10,905 bases of DNA, taken from positions 1-10,905 of the forward strand of contig MNUP01000056.1 of NCBI GenBank assembly GCA_001871075.1. Reading direction: 5' to 3'. Below the pieces are notes generated by a model. That model did no database searches, was not told where the DNA came from, and saw nothing but the letters and a program-made list of their open reading frames with translations. Each line of letters begins with the position of its first letter. Within the stretch, counting starts at the first letter, position 1. Below are positions 6,154 to 10,905 of the stretch, piece after piece. The position numbers and the translations under genes were made by a program. This DNA is from Candidatus Desantisbacteria bacterium CG1_02_49_89 (lineage in GTDB: Bacteria > Desantisbacteria > UBA1551).

Positions 6154-9100
6154 ATGAAGAAAATAATTTTATCGGCAGTACTGGTTTTGCTATTGCCCAT
6201 TATGGCATTAGGAGGGGAAGTGGTGACCAACGGCAAGGTAAGCGTGCAGTCTGTTGACGGCAAGAAGGGGATTGCCGGGTTTGACATTTTCGTGGACGGG
6301 AAACTCCTGTGCCCTGTGCGGCTCAGCTCCCAGGAAGGCATTGTTGCGAAGAACGTCAAAAAGGATGGCAGCATCCTGGTTTTTTCAGACCTGTCAGGCC
6401 AGGGTGTGACTTTCGGGAAAGGTTCGTTTGTCAAGGTTGAGGTGAAAGCGAACCATCCTTATCCGGAGATCTCATTCCGGCTGGAACTTGACAAGTTCGA
6501 CGAAGGCGCGTGGGGTTCTGTTTTTGGGAATTCACCGTTTCACTTTCTAATAATGAAACAGGAGAACGCGGAGGCTTTGCACCACCGCGGCTGGCTTGTC
6601 GCGACCCCGGTGCTTGACCCATATCCTTTAAAGGTCGGAAGGCAGGGGATAGTGTGTTCAAAATGGTCCCGCGAATGGATGTGGGCCCCGCCTTTCGGCG
6701 CCTGCCCGATCCCGGTTGCCGCGTTATGGAGCCCGAAAGAAAAGAAATACGTCGGCCTTGATTTTACTCACGCACGCCTTACAGACCACTCTGACAAATA
6801 TATCGCGTCTTCATACTGCTGGACGTCCGGCCCGGACAAGAATTTCGTGACGCTGGTCTACCCGCACGCGAAGGGATACGTGAACGCGGTAAGGTACCCG
6901 AATAACGGGGATATGATCGCGTCGCACTGCGAGCTTATTTATAACCTTGAACTTCCTTACTGGAAAGACCCAAATACATTTTATTTTGATTACATCTGGT
7001 CCAGGTATAAGGACCTGCTTCCCGCGGGTCCTGTACTGAACGACCTTTCATACATCCCGGGCGATTCACAGATACGCGCGTTCCCTATGCCTGGCGGAGT
7101 GGGCCTGACGTATAAAGTGCCCGCGAACGACGGCTGGGAGAGCATGTTCATGGAAGAAGGCACGATAGTCCCTGTCGGGGATGTCTGGACCCTTCCGAGC
7201 ATTGATTATCTTTACCTTATGGCAGGCGGTAAAACCGATAACGCCCAGATCACGGGTATCAAGAACCAGCTTTCATATATGGAAAGCAAGGCAAAAAAGT
7301 TCAAGGTTGAGGGAGATGACTGCGTTTTCTGGGAAAAGCCGCTGGAAGGCCCGCCGAAAATAAAATACGCTGGCGACGTGACAACCCTGCGCGAGGTCCA
7401 TGGCTGGTCAACAGCCCAGACATTCCTGGACGTTTACAGAAATGAGAAAAACTCGATGTCCGAGGAACAGAAGAAGGCTTACCTGGAGATAATCGACGGG
7501 GCATTGAACTGGACGAAATACAATATCTGCACCCGCAACGACATCTCTGATGTGCCTGAGGCGATGTTCCTGATAGGGCAGCCCGGAGTTTCGTTCTGCC
7601 TCAGTTATTATTACACGTTCCGCGACACGCCTGAACGGAAGAAGAACGCGGAGCTCGCGTATGAAATGGCGCGCAGCCTTATGCTGCGCTACCTTACGAT
7701 ATTTATCGCTGACACGGACGAGGAGGATAATATTGAGGGCACTTTCCTTATAGAGCCTAATTCAGGCCAGCCCTGGACAGGCGCTGCGTGCGCGAATGAG
7801 TGCTGCCTGATACCAACCGAAATGATAGACGTGTACGTGGCAACCGGGGATCCGCTCCTAAAATACTTCGTCCAGGGAATGCTTGAAAGGTGGTCATTGA
7901 TGTACCAGCCCATCCTTTACCCGTCAATTAAAAAGTCAAAAGGCAAATTTACCGAGTGCTACGGATTGTTCGATGACTGCGCTATCGGCGGCAGGGGCAA
8001 AAGGGCGCTTTACGGCAGTTTCAGCAGCTATAACCAGGTGGCTTATCCTCCCGGAGCGGCAAAAGCAAGGATAGTGTGCGGCGAGAAAGCCGCGATCGTT
8101 TTCAACAAGGACGGAGTTCACACGGATATTTCCGAGTACCGCTCGGCGAAGAACGGGGAGAATTTTTCCTTCAGGGTGAATTCTACCCTGAAGGAGCCGT
8201 TTGAAATAGCGGTTTCATACCAGTGGCCCTATCCCAACCTTATGGAGAAAGATATTTTCATTAAAAGGAAGGGCGAGATAAAAAAGCTGAGCCTGGAAGG
8301 GGATAACCCGGATTACAAGAAACCAGCAAAGCGTTCTTTCTGGTGCCTGCAGATCTTTAAGGTTCAGGACGGGGACGTGATCGCTGTGGGAAAATTAGAC
8401 GAAAAACTTCCTGTGCTGAAAAGCGAATCAATAAAGACCCTGACCCTCAATCCGAAAAATTATGAAAACGAAGGATTTAAGATCATAGATCTGGCCAAAA
8501 CCTGCAATGAGGCACCGAGCCTGAACTGGGATGACAACGCCTCCTACGCCCCGTATTTCCCCGGTGAACACTACTGCTTCAAGGTTCCGTATTACCTGGT
8601 TCCCGCTGCGCTTAATAACGGGAAGATATGCGTCTCAAGCGGCGAAATACCAGTTAACCTTTCCGTCCCGTACCTCTGTTTCTTTATAAGCGAGGTTAAG
8701 GACAGTTCAAAACTCACAATAAATTATGATGACGGCAGCAAAGAACCGGTTTCGTTCAAGGGAAGCTATCTCGCCTGGCAGGGATGGCCTTCGCTTTTCC
8801 AGTGCAGGACAGATATGGTGGCGCATAAATGTGGCGCAAAGGCAGTGAAATCAGTAACCGTTGAGAATATGTGGGTATGGGCGGTTACTGTAGCAACACC
8901 CGCAAGCGGCGCTGCGAAAGTGGAATGGGCTTTACAGAAGATCTCCGGGATCCAGAAAGCCGAAGCTGAAGAAAAAGAAAGAGATAGGAAGCGGCAGGAA
9001 AGCCTGAAAACCGGGTTTGCCCTGTGCCTGAAATCGGATTATGCCGAAGCAAAGTCCTATGAGTTCACCTATATGGTCGTGACTGACGAGGAACAGGAAA

Positions 9101-9534
9101 TACCTGCGAATTCCTTCCTTGAATATGACATCCATATTTCCAAGGATAGCTCAGGCATAAACGGAGGGTGCGAGCTCACAGGCGGGACTGTCGGGAATAT
9201 AAGGGACAAGGTAGGCGGCACGCATCCGGGCCAGAAGATAGACGAAAGCAAAAAAGGCCAGTGGGTGCACAGGAAGAACGACCTGACAGACGTGGCAGGC
9301 CAGACGTTCCAATATACCACGATCGCGGTGGACGGCAACGATCACAAGGCAGGCACGTACATCGCTTATTATAAGAACATCTATATTACTGACGGAAAGG
9401 ACAAGATATTTTTAAAGCTCTACAACAACGAGAATGCCATTCCATGCGGGGAAGCAAGTGTCGCGCCCAACGGCGGTGTGAAGGAAATGACCAATTTTGC
9501 AGTTGAAGTTGTCCCGGCCGCCAACGTTAAATAA
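6154..9534 (+). CDS. Large exported protein of unrecognised family, possible carbohydrate-active enzyme
   Basis: The 1126-residue product starts with a typical signal peptide: KK, a hydrophobic run, then MALG with probable cleavage after G20. I do not recognise a named family. Residues 25-330 are rich in beta strands and aromatic residues (HHRGW at 143-147, a WMWAPPFG segment). Residues about 410-590 look alpha-helical with repeated aromatic pairs (HGWSTA, MLERWSLMY), compatible with an (alpha/alpha) toroid as in many polysaccharide lyases and glycosidases. A charged helix near 930-953 (AEAEEKERDRKR) links to a C-terminal beta-sandwich-like module (954-1126) containing IPANSFLEYDI and KNIYITDGKD, plausibly sugar-binding. 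No catalytic residues can be assigned. The neighbouring hydrolase gene supports a role in polysaccharide breakdown, but this is inference. Its codon use resembles that hydrolase and not the intervening restriction gene. Confidence 0.8.
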   Translation: MKKIILSAVLVLLLPIMALGGEVVTNGKVSVQSVDGKKGIAGFDIFVDGKLLCPVRLSSQEGIVAKNVKKDGSILVFSDLSGQGVTFGKGSFVKVEVKANHPYPEISFRLELDKFDEGAWGSVFGNSPFHFLIMKQENAEALHHRGWLVATPVLDPYPLKVGRQGIVCSKWSREWMWAPPFGACPIPVAALWSPKEKKYVGLDFTHARLTDHSDKYIASSYCWTSGPDKNFVTLVYPHAKGYVNAVRYPNNGDMIASHCELIYNLELPYWKDPNTFYFDYIWSRYKDLLPAGPVLNDLSYIPGDSQIRAFPMPGGVGLTYKVPANDGWESMFMEEGTIVPVGDVWTLPSIDYLYLMAGGKTDNAQITGIKNQLSYMESKAKKFKVEGDDCVFWEKPLEGPPKIKYAGDVTTLREVHGWSTAQTFLDVYRNEKNSMSEEQKKAYLEIIDGALNWTKYNICTRNDISDVPEAMFLIGQPGVSFCLSYYYTFRDTPERKKNAELAYEMARSLMLRYLTIFIADTDEEDNIEGTFLIEPNSGQPWTGAACANECCLIPTEMIDVYVATGDPLLKYFVQGMLERWSLMYQPILYPSIKKSKGKFTECYGLFDDCAIGGRGKRALYGSFSSYNQVAYPPGAAKARIVCGEKAAIVFNKDGVHTDISEYRSAKNGENFSFRVNSTLKEPFEIAVSYQWPYPNLMEKDIFIKRKGEIKKLSLEGDNPDYKKPAKRSFWCLQIFKVQDGDVIAVGKLDEKLPVLKSESIKTLTLNPKNYENEGFKIIDLAKTCNEAPSLNWDDNASYAPYFPGEHYCFKVPYYLVPAALNNGKICVSSGEIPVNLSVPYLCFFISEVKDSSKLTINYDDGSKEPVSFKGSYLAWQGWPSLFQCRTDMVAHKCGAKAVKSVTVENMWVWAVTVATPASGAAKVEWALQKISGIQKAEAEEKERDRKRQESLKTGFALCLKSDYAEAKSYEFTYMVVTDEEQEIPANSFLEYDIHISKDSSGINGGCELTGGTVGNIRDKVGGTHPGQKIDESKKGQWVHRKNDLTDVAGQTFQYTTIAVDGNDHKAGTYIAYYKNIYITDGKDKIFLKLYNNENAIPCGEASVAPNGGVKEMTNFAVEVVPAANVK
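8167..8195. repeat. Perfect 11-base inverted repeat within the exported-protein gene
   Basis: TCCTTCAGGGT (8167-8177) and ACCCTGAAGGA (8185-8195) are exact reverse complements around a 7-base loop. The segment encodes SFRVNSTLKE starting near residue 672. An 11-base perfect stem with a short loop is unlikely by chance in a window this size. It lacks the GTAG head of the intergenic palindromes. Confidence 0.7.
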
Positions 9535-9558
9535 CGTTCATCGTGCATCGTTCATCGT
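9535..9558. repeat. CGTTCATCGT direct repeat
   Basis: The decamer occurs at 9535-9544 and 9549-9558, and relaxed versions (CGTACGTCGT, CATCGTA) continue to about 9575. It begins immediately after the exported-protein stop codon. It is short and may be simple slippage. Confidence 0.5.
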
Positions 9559-9577
9559 ACGTCGTAACATCGTATTT

Positions 9578-9599
9578 GTAGCGGTCGGATTCATCCGAC
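9578..9599 (+). repeat. GTAG-headed palindrome, arms GTCGGAT/ATCCGAC
   Basis: GTAGCG (9578-9583) leads into perfect 7-base arms at 9584-9590 and 9593-9599 around TC. The head and centre match the unit at 2734, but the arms differ on both sides in a compensating way. Confidence 0.7.
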
Positions 9600-9616
9600 A
9601 GCTTGCAATTTGTAAC

Positions 9617-9634
9617 TCAGGGCTTCAGCCCTGA
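9617..9634 (+). repeat. Palindrome, arms TCAGGGCT/AGCCCTGA
   Basis: Perfect 8-base arms flank a TC centre. The head reads GTAAC instead of GTAG, and TGAT follows as after the palindrome at 2710. It is treated as a diverged member of the same family. Confidence 0.6.
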
Positions 9635-9642
9635 TGATGTTA

Positions 9643-9662
9643 GGATTCAATTCATTGAGCCC
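9643..9662 (+). repeat. Decayed palindrome related to the unit at 2595
   Basis: The right arm ATTGAGCCC is identical to that at 2610-2618. The left arm is GGATTCAAT instead of GGGCTCAAT, leaving two mismatches. The GTAG head is also altered to TTAG. Loss of the head and loss of pairing coincide. Confidence 0.55.
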
Positions 9663-9674
9663 GAGTGTTTCGCC

Positions 9675-9718
9675 CGCCCCTTTGGGGCGAGGTCTCGCCC
9701 CGATGTGATATCGGGGCG
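9675..9718. repeat. Two adjacent CGCCCC palindromes
   Basis: CGCCCC/GGGGCG (9675-9680 with 9684-9689, loop TTT) is followed by CGCCCCGAT/ATCGGGGCG (9696-9704 with 9710-9718, loop GTGAT). Neither carries GTAG at its 5' side. Confidence 0.55.
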
Positions 9719-9720
9719 GA

Positions 9721-9772
9721 TAGGGCAAACCTTTCCGAAGGTCCGCCAATTTTGTTGGGCGGAAGGCTTGCG
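9721..9772 (+). repeat. Compound branched palindrome, copy 2
   Basis: It aligns with 2652-2703 from TAGGGCAAAC onward with very few differences: TTGGG for TTAGG, GGCTTGC for GGTTTGC, and a changed final base. The head is ATAG, not GTAG. One outer-stem pair is lost in this copy. Confidence 0.7.
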
Positions 9773-9798
9773 AGCCTGCCCTGCTTTGCCCGCCTTTG

Positions 9799-9820
9799 TC
9801 CGCCAATTTTCTAAGGAGGA
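9799..9820 (+). repeat. Shortened TCCGCC repeat unit, decayed
   Basis: TCCGCCAATTTT is retained from the compound element, but the right side reads CTAAGGAGGA, so the stem is partly lost. The AAGGAGGA it contains looks like a ribosome binding site but precedes no believable gene. Confidence 0.5.
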
Positions 9821-9846
9821 AATCTTTAAGGTGGGAACCTGCTGTG

Positions 9847-9868
9847 TCCGCCAAGTTTGTTAGGTGGA
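9847..9868 (+). repeat. Shortened TCCGCC repeat unit with G-T pair
   Basis: TCCGCC and GGTGGA still form a 6-base stem through one G-T pair around AAGTTTGTTA. This is the fourth copy of the TCCGCC unit in the window (others at 2673, 9742, 9799). Confidence 0.5.
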
Positions 9869-9888
9869 AGCGGAGCGAATGGTTTAGG

Positions 9889-9910
9889 GTAGCGGTCGCA
9901 TTTATGCGAC
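9889..9910 (+). repeat. GTAG-headed palindrome, arms GTCGCAT/ATGCGAC
   Basis: GTAGCG (9889-9894) precedes perfect 7-base arms (9895-9901, 9904-9910) around TT. The trailer AATTCCC followed by a CCACTTT...AAAGGGGG region parallels the arrangement after the unit at 2734. Confidence 0.7.
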
Positions 9911-9977
9911 AATTCCCACTTTGGAAAAGGGGGATTAAGGGGGATTTTAACCCATGCATGCAAAAAATAACATTTAC

Positions 9978-10000
9978 AAGCTAAAATTAACTTTTAGCTT
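9978..10000. promoter_or_regulatory. Inverted repeat overlapping the vapBC promoter, probable operator
   Basis: AAGCTAAAA (9978-9986) and TTTTAGCTT (9992-10000) are exact reverse complements with a 5-base spacer. The last two bases are the first two of the -35 box. VapB/AbrB-fold antitoxins, alone or with VapC, are known to repress their own promoters by binding palindromes, so this is the best operator candidate. Binding is inferred from position. Confidence 0.6.
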
Positions 10001-10027
10001 GACAAATCAAAATAAATCTTGTATAAT
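9999..10027 (+). promoter_or_regulatory. Perfect consensus sigma-70-type promoter for vapBC
   Basis: TTGACA at 9999-10004 and TATAAT at 10022-10027 are separated by exactly 17 bases, all at consensus. The expected start of transcription is near 10034, giving a leader of only about 14 bases that begins almost at the ribosome binding site. This is the clearest promoter in the window. Confidence 0.85.
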
Positions 10028-10034
10028 ATAGTAT

Positions 10035-10040
10035 GGAGGT
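10035..10040 (+). promoter_or_regulatory. Ribosome binding site fixing the vapB start
   Basis: GGAGGT ends 7 bases before the ATG at 10048. An earlier in-frame ATG at 10033 overlaps this site and lies at the predicted transcription start, so it cannot be used with a ribosome binding site; 10048 is preferred. Confidence 0.8.
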
Positions 10041-10047
10041 GATTGAT

Positions 10048-10296
10048 ATGCAGACTACTGTGACGGTTCGCGGACAGACGGCGGTTCCCGCAGAGATCCG
10101 CCGTAAACACCATATAAAAGAGCGTATGAAGCTTGAGTGGATAGATGACGGAAAGGTCATCACGGTTATCCCTGTGTCAGAGAACCCGGTTCAATACGCG
10201 CGCGGAATGCTGAAGGGAGCGGGATTGACGAAATCGCTGTTGAAAGCAAGAGCCGAAGAAAGGAAATTAGAGGAAAGGCGGGATGGCAGAAAATAA
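10048..10296 (+). CDS. vapB: AbrB/MazE-fold antitoxin, VapB-type
   Basis: The 82-residue protein begins MQTTVTVRGQTAVPAEIRRK, the swapped-hairpin AbrB-like DNA-binding fold (about residues 1-43) of many VapB and MazE antitoxins. The remaining charged tail, ending KLEERRDGRK, is the probable toxin-binding part that would cover the VapC active site. The gene sits under a consensus promoter with an overlapping inverted repeat and overlaps the toxin gene by 14 bases, so translational coupling and self-repression are expected. I chose the ATG at 10048 for its ribosome binding site. Family assignment is firm; the VapB label rests on the PIN-domain partner. Confidence 0.9.
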   Translation: MQTTVTVRGQTAVPAEIRRKHHIKERMKLEWIDDGKVITVIPVSENPVQYARGMLKGAGLTKSLLKARAEERKLEERRDGRK

Positions 10297-10705
10297 CGGC
10301 AGTTCCTATGTTCTTGACACTTCGGCGATACTTGCTTTTCTTGAAGACGAGCCAGGAGCGGATGTTGTGGAACGGCTTCTGAAACAGGCGGGTTCAAGAA
10401 AATTCAGGGTCTTCGCTTCATTTATGAGTTTTATGGAATGTTTTTATCATGTGTATATGGAACAGGGCGAGGAGTCAGCAAAAAAGGTCTATATGAACCT
10501 GAAAACCCTGCCCATTCACAGAGTTGACGCGGACGAAGAGCTTATCCTCATCGCTGGAAGCATAAAGGCGAATTTCCGCCTGTCTGTGGCTGATTCCTGG
10601 ATTATCGCCACCGCAAAAAAGAAAAACGCCAAACTTGTCCACAAGGACCCCGAATTCGAACAGGTCGGCAAGGAAGTCATTCTCCTGTCTCTTCCTTATA
10701 AGTAG
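10283..10705 (+). CDS. vapC: PIN-domain ribonuclease toxin, VapC-type
   Basis: The 140-residue protein has the usual length of a VapC toxin, a Mg-dependent endoribonuclease that typically cuts tRNA or rRNA. The four PIN acidic positions are visible: D12 (YVLDTSAIL), E52 (SFMEC), D104 (SVADSWI) and D122 (HKDPEF), so it should be active. The start lies inside vapB, with the purine-rich AGGAAAGGCGGG just upstream. It shares the vapB promoter. The target RNA cannot be read from the sequence. The TAG stop belongs to a GTAG-headed palindrome at 10702-10723, which may have replaced the original 3' end of the gene. Confidence 0.92.
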   Translation: MAENNGSSYVLDTSAILAFLEDEPGADVVERLLKQAGSRKFRVFASFMSFMECFYHVYMEQGEESAKKVYMNLKTLPIHRVDADEELILIAGSIKANFRLSVADSWIIATAKKKNAKLVHKDPEFEQVGKEVILLSLPYK

Positions 10706-10723
10706 GGGCGGGCTTGCCCGCCC
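10702..10723 (+). repeat. GTAG-headed GC-rich palindrome at the vapC stop codon
   Basis: GTAG at 10702-10705 supplies the vapC TAG stop. It is followed by perfect 8-base arms GGGCGGGC (10706-10713) and GCCCGCCC (10716-10723) around TT, then TTTGT. A GC-rich stem with a short T-run could also serve as a weak intrinsic terminator for vapBC. Confidence 0.7.
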
Positions 10724-10727
10724 TTTG

Positions 10728-10765
10728 TCATTGCGAGTTCCCGTTTGTCGGGACGAAGCAATCTC
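10728..10765. repeat. ATTGCGAG...GCAATCTC nested palindrome
   Basis: ATTGC (10730-10734) pairs with GCAAT (10758-10762), and an inner CCCG/CGGG stem (10740-10743, 10749-10752) has loop TTTGT. The outer words TCATTGCGAG and GAAGCAATCTC match a dispersed repeat style familiar from many bacterial genomes. The 8-mer TTGCGAGT also occurs in each unit of the tandem array at 2956-2988. Confidence 0.6.
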
Positions 10766-10779
10766 AATTTCCATTGAAA

Positions 10780-10846
10780 AATAAGAACCTTCGTTTCACT
10801 CAGAACCTTGTTTTTCGTTGGTGAAGTCGTGGGAATGTCAAAATAA
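10780..10846. repeat. 67-base dispersed repeat, copy 2
   Basis: This copy is identical to 2826-2892 except for one base, in the same orientation. The near-identity over two sites 8 kb apart implies recent copying or continued homogenisation. No coding potential is seen. Confidence 0.85.
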
Positions 10847-10855
10847 GGAAAATAA

Positions 10856-10878
10856 AAAATAGGGGCTGTCCCTATTTT
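10856..10878. terminator. Terminator-like hairpin AAAATAGGG/CCCTATTTT
   Basis: Perfect 9-base arms (10856-10864, 10870-10878) enclose GCTGT. The A-run on the left and T-run on the right make it plausible as a bidirectional intrinsic terminator. It always follows the 67-base repeat in this window and contains the word CTGTCCCTATTTT. It may equally be the end structure of a mobile element. Confidence 0.5.
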
Positions 10879-10882
10879 GTCA

Positions 10883-10901
10883 CTCGCCCCTTAAGGGAGA
10901 G
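10883..10901. repeat. CCCTTAAGGG palindrome at the right edge
   Basis: A perfect 10-base palindrome at 10888-10897 is extended by CTC on the left and GAG on the right. It resembles the TCTCCCTTT/AAAGGGAGA hairpin at 2761. The element may continue past the window edge. Confidence 0.4.
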
Positions 10902-10905
10902 GTCC

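Larger units (their letters stand above)
9535..9977. repeat. Palindrome-rich intergenic repeat block B
   Basis: No credible gene lies between the exported-protein gene and vapB. The block contains CGTTCATCGT direct repeats, two GTAG-headed palindromes, several related palindromes without the head, a second copy of the compound element of block A and two decayed TCCGCC units. Open frames here on both strands translate repeat units (for example one beginning after the AAGGAGGA at 9814) and resemble no known protein. Confidence 0.8.

Noticed and set aside
7671-7689. GCGCAGC/GCTGCGC hairpin within the exported-protein gene
   Set aside because: Seven-base arms with a short loop are expected several times by chance in a window of this length, and it has no GTAG head.
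9796-9984. Small + strand open frame preceded or overlapped by AAGGAGGA, together with an overlapping one at 9603-9863
   Set aside because: Its sequence is a translation of the TCCGCC and GTAG palindromic repeats. The apparent ribosome binding site lies inside a decayed repeat copy, and the peptide resembles no protein family.
10033-10047. Alternative vapB start at the ATG at 10033
   Set aside because: It overlaps the GGAGGT ribosome binding site and the predicted transcription start, leaving no leader to initiate from.

Overview
The window comes from a bacterial chromosome. The repeat-rich intergenic regions, the large secreted or polysaccharide-active proteins and the free-standing toxin-antitoxin pair resemble uncultivated candidate-phylum genomes such as Omnitrophota and relatives. 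That placement is an impression from repeat style and has low confidence. All recognised genes lie on the + strand.

Layout. (1) Positions 2-2572 hold the 3' part of a large glycoside hydrolase gene: a clan GH-A-like barrel followed by a GH42-like Rossmann domain. (2) Positions 2573-3022 are a 450-base gap packed with palindromes, then a 67-base dispersed repeat, then three perfect copies of an 11-base tandem repeat. (3) Positions 3023-6136 hold an A+T-rich single-chain restriction-modification gene with a PD-(D/E)XK nuclease, an N6-adenine methyltransferase and a Type ISP-like specificity domain. Its base composition differs clearly from both neighbours. (4) Only 17 bases later, 6154-9534 encodes an 1126-residue exported protein of unrecognised family, with a helical mid-section and a C-terminal beta-sandwich-like domain. 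(5) Positions 9535-9977 form a second palindrome-rich gap sharing elements with the first. (6) Positions 9978-10705 are a compact vapBC-type toxin-antitoxin operon with a perfect consensus promoter, an overlapping inverted repeat and a 14-base gene overlap. (7) Positions 10706-10905 are a third repeat block containing a second copy of the 67-base repeat.

How the genes fit together. The two large flanking genes look like parts of a polysaccharide-utilisation neighbourhood. The restriction-modification gene looks like a later arrival between them, and vapBC is an independent addiction module.

The most interesting signal is not a gene. At least nine palindromes carry a GTAG tetranucleotide at or within 3 bases of the 5' arm. 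Their arms differ from copy to copy, yet each is self-complementary. GTAG followed by a stem-loop is the architecture of REP elements mobilised by REP-associated tyrosine transposases. One copy lies in frame inside the hydrolase gene, and another supplies the stop codon of vapC. No transposase is encoded in the window.
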